Of a stretch of 64,000 nt of DNA, positions 41,735 through 50,135 are shown piece after piece (position 1 is the stretch's first letter; each line of letters begins with the position of its first letter). The stretch spans positions 8,913,001-8,977,000 of the forward strand of contig NZ_JAJOZB010000001.1 of assembly GCF_023701745.1 (NCBI RefSeq), written 5' to 3'. The notes beneath the pieces were generated by a model, which was not told the origin of the DNA, made no database searches, and saw only the letters and a list, made by a program, of their open reading frames with translations. Source of the stretch: Streptomyces sp. RKAG293. Lineage in GTDB: Bacteria; Actinomycetota; Actinomycetes; Streptomycetales; Streptomycetaceae. The translations under genes were made by a program, and so were the position numbers.

Positions 41735-43310
41735 TGTGCATCAGGCGCAACTGGACCATCGCGGCCAGCCGGGCGTTCGTGTCGCCGAGATCGATTCCTC
41801 CGACCTCGGCGGCCCGCCGCAGGCGGTAGCGGAAGGTGCTGGGGTGCACGAACATCGCCGCGGACGCCTCCGCTACGTCGCCGAAAGCGTCCAGCCAGGC
41901 GCGCAGGGTCTCAGCGAGGTTCGCCTGGTGGTCGCTGTCGTAGCCGACGATGCGGGCGATGGCGCCGCTGGGCAGGTCGGCCTGGGGGACCAGGTCGGCG
42001 AGTTCCAGCAGCAACGCCTCGACGTGGACCTCGTCGAACAGCGCGACCTGCTGGTCGAGCACTCCCGCGCGCAGGACGCGCAGGGCCTGCTCGGCGCTGG
42101 ACCGCGACCGGGCGAGCGCCGAGATGTCGTCGGCGAGCCGGCCGACGCCGATCAGCGGGCGCAGGCGAGAGCCCACCCGGGCCAGGAACTCGGCGGCGAT
42201 CACCCTCGGGCGTTCCTCGGCGTCGTGGCGGGCCAGCGGCAGGATGCCGTACGCGACATCGCCGATCAGCGCGGCGACGGCGCGCGGGTGCGCCGCGGCG
42301 AGGTGCATGGCGAAGGCATCGGCGAGGCGTTTGCGGTCCGCGCCCGCCTGGGCGGGCGCCTCGGTCGCGGCGGGCGCCGCGGTGAGCGCCATGACGATCG
42401 CCCGCTCGTCCCTGAGCCCGAGGCGTTGCACGGCCTCACGGCTCCCCGGCCCGCTCCCCAGGGCGGCGCTCAGCAGGTCCGCGCGCAGGCGCCGCTCGCT
42501 GTCGGCGTCGGCGCGCTGCCAGACCATGTGCATGGCGACGAGTTTGGAGGCCTCGAAGAGCGACTCGCTCCGCTCCTCGTCGAGGGGCTCGGGGACGACC
42601 GCCCAGATCGTCCCGAGAATCTCATCGCCGGCGCGTACCGCGATGGCCACGCGCGGGAGCTCGCCGGACTCGGGCAGCGGGGCCACGAAGACCGGACGGT
42701 TGCTGCGGTAGATCGACTGGAAGACGCCGCGTTCCTCCAGGATGCGGGTGTAGTGGACCGGGACCTGCCGGCCGAGAATGGTCTGGACGCGGGACGGGTC
42801 GACCTCCTCCTGGCGGCTGGAGAAGGCCAGCAGGCGAGAGTTGCGGTCCTCGATGGTGACCGGTGCGTCGAGCAGGGCCGCGATGGCGTTGGCCACGGCG
42901 AACAGATCACCCGAACGCGTGTGGCCGTTCGCGTCGTACGGATCGCTTTCCGCGGTCAGGGTGCGGAGCATGCCGGTCAGATGGTTCCACGAGGCGCCGC
43001 GGGTGAACGCGAGGACGGCGACGCCGGAATCCCGTGACGCCGCGACCAGCTGTTCATCGGGCTCGACCGGTCCGCGGACGACGAGGCCGACCGCTCCCCG
43101 CCCACCGAGCCGGGCGACGACCCCTGGCAGGTCGTCGCGCAGACCCACCCCCAGGACCAGGGCGTTGTCCGGCAGCTCGGGCTCGTCCAGCGGGTCGTGG
43201 ATGACGACGCCGCCGATCTCCTTCTGCGGCAGCTCTCCACAGACCAGGTGGAGGAGGGTCGAACCGAGCTCCTCCAGAACGCGGGCAAGGCCGGTCACAG
43301 AATCACCCAC
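41709..43310 (-). CDS. PucR-family transcriptional regulator
   Basis: The 533-residue protein has an N-terminal PucR-type ligand domain (VTGLARVLEELGSTLLHLVC), a middle GGDEF-like CdaR region and a C-terminal helix-turn-helix (NLAETLRAWLDAFGDVAEAS, then MFVHPSTFRYRLRRAAEVGG). PucR proteins regulate nitrogen and amino-acid catabolic genes, usually as ligand-dependent activators. It is the last gene of the left-pointing operon, 75 bp after the racemase, and lies between the two peptide operons, so it may control both. It starts at GTG 43310; GTG 43298 is also possible. Confidence 0.9.
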   Translation of the reverse strand: MGDSVTGLARVLEELGSTLLHLVCGELPQKEIGGVVIHDPLDEPELPDNALVLGVGLRDDLPGVVARLGGRGAVGLVVRGPVEPDEQLVAASRDSGVAVLAFTRGASWNHLTGMLRTLTAESDPYDANGHTRSGDLFAVANAIAALLDAPVTIEDRNSRLLAFSSRQEEVDPSRVQTILGRQVPVHYTRILEERGVFQSIYRSNRPVFVAPLPESGELPRVAIAVRAGDEILGTIWAVVPEPLDEERSESLFEASKLVAMHMVWQRADADSERRLRADLLSAALGSGPGSREAVQRLGLRDERAIVMALTAAPAATEAPAQAGADRKRLADAFAMHLAAAHPRAVAALIGDVAYGILPLARHDAEERPRVIAAEFLARVGSRLRPLIGVGRLADDISALARSRSSAEQALRVLRAGVLDQQVALFDEVHVEALLLELADLVPQADLPSGAIARIVGYDSDHQANLAETLRAWLDAFGDVAEASAAMFVHPSTFRYRLRRAAEVGGIDLGDTNARLAAMVQLRLMHIRSAGRDS

Positions 43311-43385
43311 CCGTCCGAAGCTCGTGAGGCCCCGGGACGTGGCCTTTCTTCCTGTCTGACGGAATCATGCTAGGCGCTCTTCCGC

Positions 43386-44483
43386 TCATACGGGTATCCA
43401 CATCGTGCTGACCGTCACCGCTTCGAGAAGCTCCGGGATCGGGGTCACGCCCAGGCCAGGGCCGGTCGGCACCCGCAGCCGGCCCTCCTCGAGCAGGAAC
43501 GGCGGGGTGATGTCGGTGGTGTAGTAGCGGTCGGACGCCGAGGTGTCGCCGGGAAGCCGGAATCCGGGCAGCGCCGCCAGTGCGACATTCGCCGCCCGGC
43601 CGAGACCGGTCTCCAGCATGCCGCCGCACCAGACCGGGATGTCGTTGGCGACACAGACGTCGTGGATGCGCTTGGCCTCCAGGTAACCGCCGACGCGGCC
43701 GGGTTTGATGTTCACGATCTGACAGGCCTTCAGCTTGATCGCGGTGGCGGCGGCGCGCGCGTCGACGATCGACTCGTCCAGGCAGATCGGCGTCGTGAGG
43801 CGTTTCGCCAACTCCGCATGGCCCAGGAGGTCGTCCTCGGCCAGGGGCTGCTCGAGCAGGATCAGATCGAAGGGGTCGAGCCGGGCCAGGTGCCTGGCCT
43901 GGTGGAGCCGGTACGCCGCGTTCGCGTCGACCTGGAGCGGGATGTCGCCGAAGCGCTCGCGTACCGCCGCGACCGGCTCGATGTCCCAGCCCGGCTCGAT
44001 CTTCAGCTTGATCCGCCGGTAGCCCGATGCGAGGTATTCCGCGACGACGTCCAGGAGCTCCGGAATCGTGTCGGTGATGCCTACCGAGACGCCGCAGGGG
44101 ACGTGGGTCCTGGTGGCGCCGAAGGCCTGGCTCAGCGGCTGGTCGCGCGCTCTGAGTTCGGCGTCCAGCACCGCCATCTCCAGCGCCGCCTTGGCCGTGC
44201 GGTGACCCTTGAACGCGGCGAGGGCGGGCCCCACCTGGTGGGCGCCGCTGACGCCCGTCATGGCCGGGATCAGGTAGCGGGTCAGGACGTCGGCCGCGGC
44301 CTGCGTGTACTCGGAGGAGTACAGGGGTGCGGTGCCCGCGCAGCACTCGCCCCAGCCCTCGGCCTCGTCGGCCACCGCCCGCAGCAGGACGGCCTCACGG
44401 ACCGTTTCGGTCCCGAAACTCGTACGGAACGGTGCCACAAGCGGCATCCGAACGGTGCGGAGCTCTACTCCGGTGATCTTCAT
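43386..44483 (-). CDS. N-acylamino-acid racemase / o-succinylbenzoate synthase-like enzyme
   Basis: The 365-residue enolase-superfamily protein has the MenC/NSAR catalytic set: Lys-x-Lys in RIKLKIEPGWD, metal ligands in LQVDANAAY, ILLEQPL and ICLDESI, and the second catalytic Lys in VNIKPGRVGG. In this family some members make o-succinylbenzoate for menaquinone and others racemise N-succinyl-amino acids. Here no men genes adjoin it, while a GNAT gene and an M20 deacylase gene do, so the racemase role is strongly favoured. Its ATG lies in the GNAT stop (ATGA overlap), so both are made together. Confidence 0.9.
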   Translation of the reverse strand: MKITGVELRTVRMPLVAPFRTSFGTETVREAVLLRAVADEAEGWGECCAGTAPLYSSEYTQAAADVLTRYLIPAMTGVSGAHQVGPALAAFKGHRTAKAALEMAVLDAELRARDQPLSQAFGATRTHVPCGVSVGITDTIPELLDVVAEYLASGYRRIKLKIEPGWDIEPVAAVRERFGDIPLQVDANAAYRLHQARHLARLDPFDLILLEQPLAEDDLLGHAELAKRLTTPICLDESIVDARAAATAIKLKACQIVNIKPGRVGGYLEAKRIHDVCVANDIPVWCGGMLETGLGRAANVALAALPGFRLPGDTSASDRYYTTDITPPFLLEEGRLRVPTGPGLGVTPIPELLEAVTVSTMWIPV

Positions 44484-45268
44484 GCTCTCTCCACGGTGTA
44501 CCAGCCGGCCCGGTCGAAACCGGCGATCCTTCCGCCGTCCCCCATCAACCCGCCGAGGACCTCCCTGAGCGCCGCACGCCATTCGGCGGCCAGCGCCGGA
44601 TCATGTGCCCGGAGTGCCTCGATGTCGTCGGGGACGGCGACCTTGACGAGCTTCGCCGCGGTCTGCCGTGCCCAGGGGCGCCCTTCCGGACCGATGTCGA
44701 GCATCGCGGCCGCGGCGACCGCCGTTTCCCGGGGTGTGCCCGCGCAGGCGGCCGTGACGTCGGGGGACGAGAGGCGCCAGCGGACGAAGAGCCGGTCCGT
44801 GGGGTCGCTGCGGTTGACGTCGTCATCCATCGGACCGTAGAAGTCCGGCAGGTACTCGGTCGGCTCGGCGGCCAGCTTGACCAGGTTGAAGTAGGCGTTG
44901 CGCCGGATCAGCGGGTCGTAGGTCCACCAGATCTCGGTGGCGCCCTGTGCCAGTGCCCAGGCCCGCTGATGGAGCTTCAGGGCGAACCCCACATTGCGCC
45001 CCTGCGCCTGCGCGAGCACGCCGGCTATATGGCTGTGCAGGGCCTCGCGGGCCGGCGGAGCGAAGAAGCCGAAACAGGCACCCACCAGTTCGTCGTCCTC
45101 GTAGGCCCCGCTCACGTAACCGCCGGCTTTGGCCAGCGCGCGCAGGAAATCGGCGGTCACCGGCGGGTTGCTCGCCCCGGTGCGCCAGATGCGCTCATAC
45201 AGGCGCCGGACGGCCTCCAGGTCGCTGACGCTCTCCAGGAGACGGATGTCTTCAATCACGCTGATCAT
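44480..45268 (-). CDS. GNAT-family N-acyltransferase (probable N-succinyltransferase)
   Basis: The 262-residue protein has a GNAT-like core with the motif HIAGVLAQAQGRNVGFALKL (acyl-CoA binding loop Q-G-R-N-V-G), AWALAQGATEIWWTYDPL and RNAYFNLVKLAAEPTEYLPD. This branch is found beside N-acylamino-acid racemases, and in Geobacillus kaustophilus the neighbour of the racemase succinylates D-amino acids. It overlaps the M20 gene by 17 bases upstream and the racemase by 4 downstream. Acyl donor and amino-acid range are inferred from this context, not visible in the sequence. Confidence 0.88.
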   Translation of the reverse strand: MISVIEDIRLLESVSDLEAVRRLYERIWRTGASNPPVTADFLRALAKAGGYVSGAYEDDELVGACFGFFAPPAREALHSHIAGVLAQAQGRNVGFALKLHQRAWALAQGATEIWWTYDPLIRRNAYFNLVKLAAEPTEYLPDFYGPMDDDVNRSDPTDRLFVRWRLSSPDVTAACAGTPRETAVAAAAMLDIGPEGRPWARQTAAKLVKVAVPDDIEALRAHDPALAAEWRAALREVLGGLMGDGGRIAGFDRAGWYTVERA

Positions 45269-46400
45269 GCTTCCAGTCGCTCGTCACGGTCAGCTGGTCC
45301 GGCTGGATGGAACGGACGCCCGGATTTCGTTCGAGCAGACAACCCAGCAGGTCCCCCAGCAGTCGTGTGCGTCCGGGCAGTTCCCCGACGATGACGTGTT
45401 CGTCATCGGCGTGGGCCCCACCGCCCACCGCGCCCAGTCCGTCCAGGGTGGGGATGCCGATGCCCGCGGTCAGATTGCCGTCGGAGGCGCCGCCGACAGC
45501 CGTGGACGTCAGCGGCTCGGCTGTGAGCCGGCAGGCCAGCTCGAACAGGTCCTTGGACGCCTCGGCCTGCAGGGGCGGGCGGTTCGGGCCGCCCGTCACC
45601 GCTACCTCGGCCCCGTCGAGGTGCGGCCGCAGGGCGAGCATGGCGCCGTGGACCCGGTCCTGCTCCTCCTGCGTCCACGTCCGCACGTCCACCTCGAAAA
45701 CAGCGCTTCCCGGGACCGTGTTCACCGTGGTGCCCGCCCGGGCCCTGGTCGGGGTCACCGTGGTGCCCCCGCCGCTCAGCGCGGCCACGGCCACGATCTG
45801 ATGGGCCGATTCCAGGGCCGCGTTCACCCCCTTCTCCGGTTCGAGCCCGGCATGGGCCGCCCGCCCGGTGATGCGGACCTCGTAGCGGGACACGCCCTTG
45901 CGCGCGGTCTTCAACGCCCCGCCGGGACCCGCGGCCTCCAGCACCAGCACGGCGTCACACCCGCGTGCCTCGTCCTCGATCAGCGCACGTGAGGTGGGCG
46001 ACCCCGGCTCCTCGTCACCCGTGATCAGCACGGTCACGCCTGCCGTGTCGTCCAGCGCGGCCACCGCGTGGAAGGCCATCACCAGCCCCGCCTTCATGTC
46101 GAAGCAGCCGGGCCCGCGCAGGACACCCTCGCGGACCTCGAACGGGAGCCGCTCCAGCGTGCCGATCGGCCACACCGTGTCGTGGTGGCCGAGGACCAGC
46201 ACCCTGGGCTCGCCGCCGAACCGCCAGCGCAGATGGGTCCGGCCGTCGATGACGACCCGCTCGGGCTCCGCGCCCATCCGCGCGGCCCCCACCGCCGCGA
46301 CCACCTCCGCACTGCGGGCGACCGCCGCCAGGTCCTCGGACGGCGACTCGCAGCGGACAAGTCGTTCGATATCGGCGATCAGCATGTTTCCCGGTGTCAT
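45252..46400 (-). CDS. M20-family metallopeptidase (N-acyl-amino-acid deacylase)
   Basis: The 382-residue enzyme belongs to the M20 group with ArgE, DapE and carboxypeptidase G2. The two-zinc site is visible: His and Asp in LVLGHHDTVWPIG, Asp in GCFDMKAGLVMA, Glu-Glu in ITGDEEPGSPTS. The lid domain starts near YEVRITGRAAHAGLEPEKGV. With the acyltransferase and racemase it would remove the succinyl group from the N-succinyl-L-amino acid. No signal peptide is seen, so it is cytoplasmic. ATG 46400 is used; ATG 46385 with GGGA upstream is also possible. It starts the overlapping three-gene unit. Confidence 0.92.
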   Translation of the reverse strand: MTPGNMLIADIERLVRCESPSEDLAAVARSAEVVAAVGAARMGAEPERVVIDGRTHLRWRFGGEPRVLVLGHHDTVWPIGTLERLPFEVREGVLRGPGCFDMKAGLVMAFHAVAALDDTAGVTVLITGDEEPGSPTSRALIEDEARGCDAVLVLEAAGPGGALKTARKGVSRYEVRITGRAAHAGLEPEKGVNAALESAHQIVAVAALSGGGTTVTPTRARAGTTVNTVPGSAVFEVDVRTWTQEEQDRVHGAMLALRPHLDGAEVAVTGGPNRPPLQAEASKDLFELACRLTAEPLTSTAVGGASDGNLTAGIGIPTLDGLGAVGGGAHADDEHVIVGELPGRTRLLGDLLGCLLERNPGVRSIQPDQLTVTSDWKHDQRD

Positions 46401-46500
46401 GGCCCCAGGGTCTCGAAACGTCCCGCGTGCGGATCTGTCGATTCCGGCAGGATCGACGTGCGCTGTTCAGCCGGCCCGACCAATCGCTCCCGGGGCGAGG

Positions 46501-46543
46501 ACGCGTACGGGCCCCGGCCGGTTCGGCCGGGGCCCGTACGCGT
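46501..46543 (-). terminator. Long perfect hairpin after the dipeptidase gene
   Basis: Bases 46501-46520 pair perfectly with 46524-46543, a 20-bp stem with a 3-base loop (GTT), rich in G and C. It begins 13 nt after the dipeptidase stop (46556) on the minus strand, and separates that gene from the M20 gene. It is the strongest terminator-like structure in the window. Confidence 0.9.
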
Positions 46544-46555
46544 CGGGAACCGCGT

Positions 46556-47578
46556 TCAGAGGTGCGCGCCGAGGAATGCGTGCAGATTGCCACCGATGAT
46601 CTTGAGAATGTCGCCTTCGGGCAGACCGCGGGCGAGCAGGGCCCTGGTCAGCTGGGGCAGGTCGGCCGGGGCCTCCATCCCGGGGAAGGTGAACGAGGGG
46701 TCGTCGGCGTCCGCGAAGTCCTCGCAGCAGGGCGGAGTGGTGTCGGCTATGACCTCGCGGACGAAGTCGGGACCGATGCCGACATGGTCGGCGCCGACCA
46801 GCGAGACGATGTGCTCGATGTGGTCGACGATCCTGTCGACGTGGACCTTGTCCTGGGTATCGGTGAGGAAGTCGGGCACGAACGCCACGGAGACCAGCCC
46901 CCCGGTCGCCGCCACACCACGGATCTGCTCGTCTGACAGATTGCGGTGGTGGTCGCGCAGGGCGCGGGCGCAGGAGTGCGTGGCGATCACGGGGCGGGTG
47001 GCCAGCTCCAGGACATGCTCGACGCCGCTCCGACCGAGGTGGGAGATGTCGAAGAGGATGCCGAGGCGCTCCATCTCGCGGACGGCCTCGACACCGGGAG
47101 CGGTGAGGCGGCTGCCGGTAGCGTCCTCGCGGCTGCCGTCGGCGAGCGGGGTGCGGCCCCAGTGGGCGATGGAGGCGATGCGCACGCCGAGGCGGTGCAG
47201 GGTCGAGAAGAGCTCGGTGGACGCGCCGACGCCGGGGGCGCTTTCGAGCGCGAGCACGAGAGCGATCTTCTCCTGGACCAGGGCGGCGTCGATGTCCGCG
47301 CCGGTGCGGCACAGCGCGACCCGATCGGCGTTCTCCTCGGCCAGGACGTGGGCACACTCGATCATCCGCAGCGTCTGCCGCAGCGCACCCTCGGGTTGGT
47401 ACGGCGCGTCGATGAACACGGGCAGCACCTGCAGGTCGATCCCTCCCGCTCGCAGTTGCGGCAGCCAGCGCTCCCTGAAGAAGGAGCCCCAGCGCTTCGG
47501 GGGCCGGGCGGCGACCGCCGTCAACAGATCGTTGTGGGCGTCGGCGACGACGGCGCGACGGTGCAGCTCCTCGAACAT
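46556..47578 (-). CDS. Membrane-dipeptidase-family (M19) zinc dipeptidase
   Basis: The 340-residue enzyme resembles renal dipeptidase: the first zinc-binding pair is in VVADAHNDLL, the bridging-Glu region in ALVLALESAPG, metal His in FDISHLGRSGVEH and THSCARALRDHHRN, and the late GIGPDF. Family members split dipeptides, including those whose second residue is a D-amino acid. No signal peptide is seen, so it acts in the cytoplasm on imported peptides. ATG 47578 follows GAAAGG; the open frame upstream lacks conserved residues. It lies just upstream of the racemase unit in the same direction, but a strong hairpin separates them. Confidence 0.92.
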   Translation of the reverse strand: MFEELHRRAVVADAHNDLLTAVAARPPKRWGSFFRERWLPQLRAGGIDLQVLPVFIDAPYQPEGALRQTLRMIECAHVLAEENADRVALCRTGADIDAALVQEKIALVLALESAPGVGASTELFSTLHRLGVRIASIAHWGRTPLADGSREDATGSRLTAPGVEAVREMERLGILFDISHLGRSGVEHVLELATRPVIATHSCARALRDHHRNLSDEQIRGVAATGGLVSVAFVPDFLTDTQDKVHVDRIVDHIEHIVSLVGADHVGIGPDFVREVIADTTPPCCEDFADADDPSFTFPGMEAPADLPQLTRALLARGLPEGDILKIIGGNLHAFLGAHL

Positions 47579-47889
47579 GAGCGGCCTTTCTGGGCAGAAG
47601 GGATGGCTGGAACGGAGAGTAGGTCCCCTTCGAGCCGCACGATTGGTGCCTGCGGATGGAACGGCCCCCCGGTTCTTGCCGCAGGGCACCACTTCGCGGC
47701 GGCGAGTCGAGGTCCGCAGACTGACGGGTCCGTCCCTGTGGGCGGCGGCTGTGCGTGTAACAGGAATGTATTAGCGGGCAGTTGGGCGGAACGGTTCACC
47801 CGGCCGGGTGGTCCTGGTGATCAGAAGCGCTCGCTCGTACCCACTCGTACGAGCAGCCGGCACCACTTACCGATACTGAGGAAGAAACG
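47579..47889. other. Intergenic region between divergent genes
   Basis: This 311-base gap holds the promoters of the dipeptidase gene (leftward) and the DUF4232 lipoprotein gene (rightward). Close to the latter is GAGGAAG before ATG 47890. A small dyad (CTCGTACC and ACTCGTACG) near 47833-47850 is not convincing as an operator. No gene is supported. Confidence 0.4.
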
Positions 47890-48564
47890 ATGCGCGTTCA
47901 CCAGCTCACCCTCGCCGCCCTGGCCGTCGCCGCGAGCCTGTCGCTCACGGCCTGCAACGGCGATGACGTCACGGGACAGAGCGACCCGTCGCCCGCGTCC
48001 ACCGCGTCTTCCTCGGCCGGCGGTTCGAGCTCGGGCGGTTCGAGCTCGGGCGGTTCGGATCAGGGTGGCGCCAAGAACTCCGCAGGGAAGAGTTCCGGAG
48101 GGCAGGGCACGGCCGCCGGGACCGGCTCCAACCAGAACGGCAAGGTCGGCAAGTGCCGTACCGACGAGCTGGAGATCACGGCGAAGGAAAGCACCATCGA
48201 CGGCGACCCCGATGGCAGCGTCACGGTGCAGCTGAAGAACGGCGGCGGCCGGGACTGCGCCATCTCCGGGTACCCGGGGGTCGACCTGAAGACCAACGCG
48301 GGGTCGTTGTCCGCGAAGCGCACCGGTGAGCGGGCCACCTCGACCATCCTGAAGGACGGGCAGTCGACGTTCTTCGGCATCAACTACCCGATCAACAAGT
48401 CGGGTGGCTCCGGCGTCCGCATCACGGGGCTGCTGGTGACCCCGCCGGACGAGACGAAGACGGTCACCCTCGCCTGGCCGGGAGGCGCCACGCTGCCCGT
48501 CACGGACGGCACCGGCTCCCCGGTGAAGGTCGGCCCGGTCGGAAACGCCGGTCAGGGCGGCTGA
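47890..48564 (+). CDS. DUF4232 lipoprotein
   Basis: The 224-residue product has a lipoprotein signal peptide (ASLSLTAC), a long Ser/Gly/Gln-rich linker of about 65 residues, and a DUF4232 domain from residue 88 (GKCRTDELEITAKEST, then VQLKNGGGRDCAISGYPGV and FFGINYPINKSG). The two Cys in the domain probably form a disulfide. DUF4232 proteins are common surface lipoproteins of actinomycetes with no assigned function. The linker contains short near-repeats of GSSSG, encoded by 15-base repeats around 48020-48055. The ATG follows a good GAGGAAG. Confidence 0.88.
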   Translation: MRVHQLTLAALAVAASLSLTACNGDDVTGQSDPSPASTASSSAGGSSSGGSSSGGSDQGGAKNSAGKSSGGQGTAAGTGSNQNGKVGKCRTDELEITAKESTIDGDPDGSVTVQLKNGGGRDCAISGYPGVDLKTNAGSLSAKRTGERATSTILKDGQSTFFGINYPINKSGGSGVRITGLLVTPPDETKTVTLAWPGGATLPVTDGTGSPVKVGPVGNAGQGG

Positions 48565-48923
48565 CCCGCACGCCCCGGGGTCCGGCCGGTCGGTCGGGTG
48601 ACCGTCCCGGGGGCTGGTCGTGATGGTGCGGACGATGGCCGTTGTCGCAGAAATGCGGCGGCGGCCATTTGTGCGTCCAGCGCACGGCCCGGGAGTACTG
48701 ACACACCGTCACCCCTGGTCGCCCGCGCCCTCGGGCGATCGTGGAGTTCCCGGAGTGGCGTGGGCCACAGAGAGCCTTCTCACAGTCTGGTCTCATCTGC
48801 CCGAAAAAGGTATATAACGTCATAAGTGGAGTTCAATGACGCCTACTTGACCACTGATTGACGAAGTGACCCATTTCATATGCTTCGTAACTTTCGATAG
48901 TCCTGCGTAGAAAGGTGCGTACT
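48565..48923 (+). promoter_or_regulatory. Region with AT-rich promoter of the type III PKS gene
   Basis: The left part (48565-48805) holds no gene. From about 48805 to 48910 the sequence becomes distinctly AT-rich for this genome, with TTGACC (48847) and TTGACG (48857) as possible -35 elements, and an interrupted dyad CGAAG/CTTCG at 48862-48866 and 48883-48887. AAAGG at 48911-48915 is the ribosome-binding site of the downstream gene. No regulator gene is adjacent. Confidence 0.45.
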
Positions 48924-50108
48924 GTGACCGCTTATCTGTGCCCTCCCGCGGTGATACACGGCGAGCACGCCGTGGAGACCAGCCAGATCCTGACGGAAGT
49001 ACGTGACCGGCACCCCAGCGCGCCATGGCTGCCGCGCATCGACGGCATCGCTGCCAGTACCGGCATCGCTTCCCGCGGGTGGATGCTGCCGCTGGCCACC
49101 GCCGTCGCGTCCAGTGGCGGGAGCGGCCTGCGGACTCCGGGCGTCGCACCGGCCCGGCAGGCACTGATCCGCGACGGATTCACCGAGCAGGAAGTGGACC
49201 GCGCGATCGCCGCACTCGAGGCGATACCGGCGCCGCAGACCGTGCAGGAGCGCACCGCGCCCGCATGGGAAGCCGTACAGGCCTACGGCGAGCGGGCAGC
49301 GCGCGGGGCACTGCAGATCGCGGGGCTGGACGCCTCCGACGTCGACTGCCTGATCACCAGCCACTCGACCACCCCGGCTCTGCCGGGACTGGACATAGCG
49401 CTCGCCGACCGGCTGTCGCTACGCGATGACGTGCTTCTCCTCCCGGCCACGCAGTGGGCGTGCATCGCAGGGACCCGCTCCCTCGCGCTGGCCGCCGACC
49501 TGGTGGCCGCGGACCCCGACCGGGTGGTCCTGGTCGTGATATCGGAGGCGCTGAGCACCACCTACCAGCCCGCGGACGACTCGCTGGAGTCCTTGATCGT
49601 CCGGCTGCTGTTCGCCGACACCGCCGTCGCCGCGGTGGTCACCGGCCGCCCCAGGCCGCAGTCCGTATTGCGGCTGGACGCGGCATGGCACCACACCCTG
49701 CCCGGCACCCGGGACCTGCACCGGCTGGACACCCGTGACGACGGCACGCACTTCGTCATGGACCGGCGCGGGCCGCGCGCCGTACAGGACACGGTCATCG
49801 CGATGTGGGAGTGGCTGCGCCGCCGCCACCAGGACGACGCCACACCCTGGAGCCCCGACCTTCTGCTCGCGCACCCCGGCGGCACCCGCGTGCTGGAGTA
49901 CATGGAACAGACGATGCCCGACGGGTGGCCGACCGACGTCCTGGCCTACAGCCGCGACAGCTACACCACCGGCAACCGCGGCGGTGCGGCCGTGTTCGAC
50001 ATCCTGCGACGGGCGCACGACGCCGGCCAGGACGCGGGCAGCCGAACCGTGCTCTTCGCGGCGGCCCCGGGACTCACGGCCACGGCCGTGGAAGGGGAGT
50101 GGCTGTAG
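48924..50108 (+). CDS. Type III polyketide synthase, divergent
   Basis: The 394-residue protein is a chalcone-synthase-fold enzyme that would extend a CoA starter with malonyl-CoA. The Cys-His-Asn triad can be assigned: Cys180 in QWACIAGTRSL, His317 in LLLAHPGGTRVLEYM, Asn351 in SYTTGNRGGAAV. The nucleophile context differs from the usual GCxGG motif (here A-C-I-A-G), so it lies far from RppA-type synthases. The N-terminus (YLCPPAVIHGEHAV) fits the bacterial branch. GTG 48924 is preferred with AAAGG 8 nt upstream; GTG 48915 overlaps that site. Its direct neighbour on the right points the other way. Product unknown. Confidence 0.85.
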   Translation: MTAYLCPPAVIHGEHAVETSQILTEVRDRHPSAPWLPRIDGIAASTGIASRGWMLPLATAVASSGGSGLRTPGVAPARQALIRDGFTEQEVDRAIAALEAIPAPQTVQERTAPAWEAVQAYGERAARGALQIAGLDASDVDCLITSHSTTPALPGLDIALADRLSLRDDVLLLPATQWACIAGTRSLALAADLVAADPDRVVLVVISEALSTTYQPADDSLESLIVRLLFADTAVAAVVTGRPRPQSVLRLDAAWHHTLPGTRDLHRLDTRDDGTHFVMDRRGPRAVQDTVIAMWEWLRRRHQDDATPWSPDLLLAHPGGTRVLEYMEQTMPDGWPTDVLAYSRDSYTTGNRGGAAVFDILRRAHDAGQDAGSRTVLFAAAPGLTATAVEGEWL

Positions 50109-50135
50109 CGCCACCGCGCCGCTCCCTCCGTGGTA

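Noticed and set aside
43386..44483. menC for menaquinone biosynthesis
   Set aside because: The catalytic residues would allow it, but the gene is locked in an overlapping unit with an acyltransferase and a deacylase and no men genes adjoin it.
48020..48060. Short tandem repeats that might be a CRISPR or satellite
   Set aside because: They are in-frame codons for a Ser/Gly linker in the DUF4232 lipoprotein; only two or three copies and no spacers.
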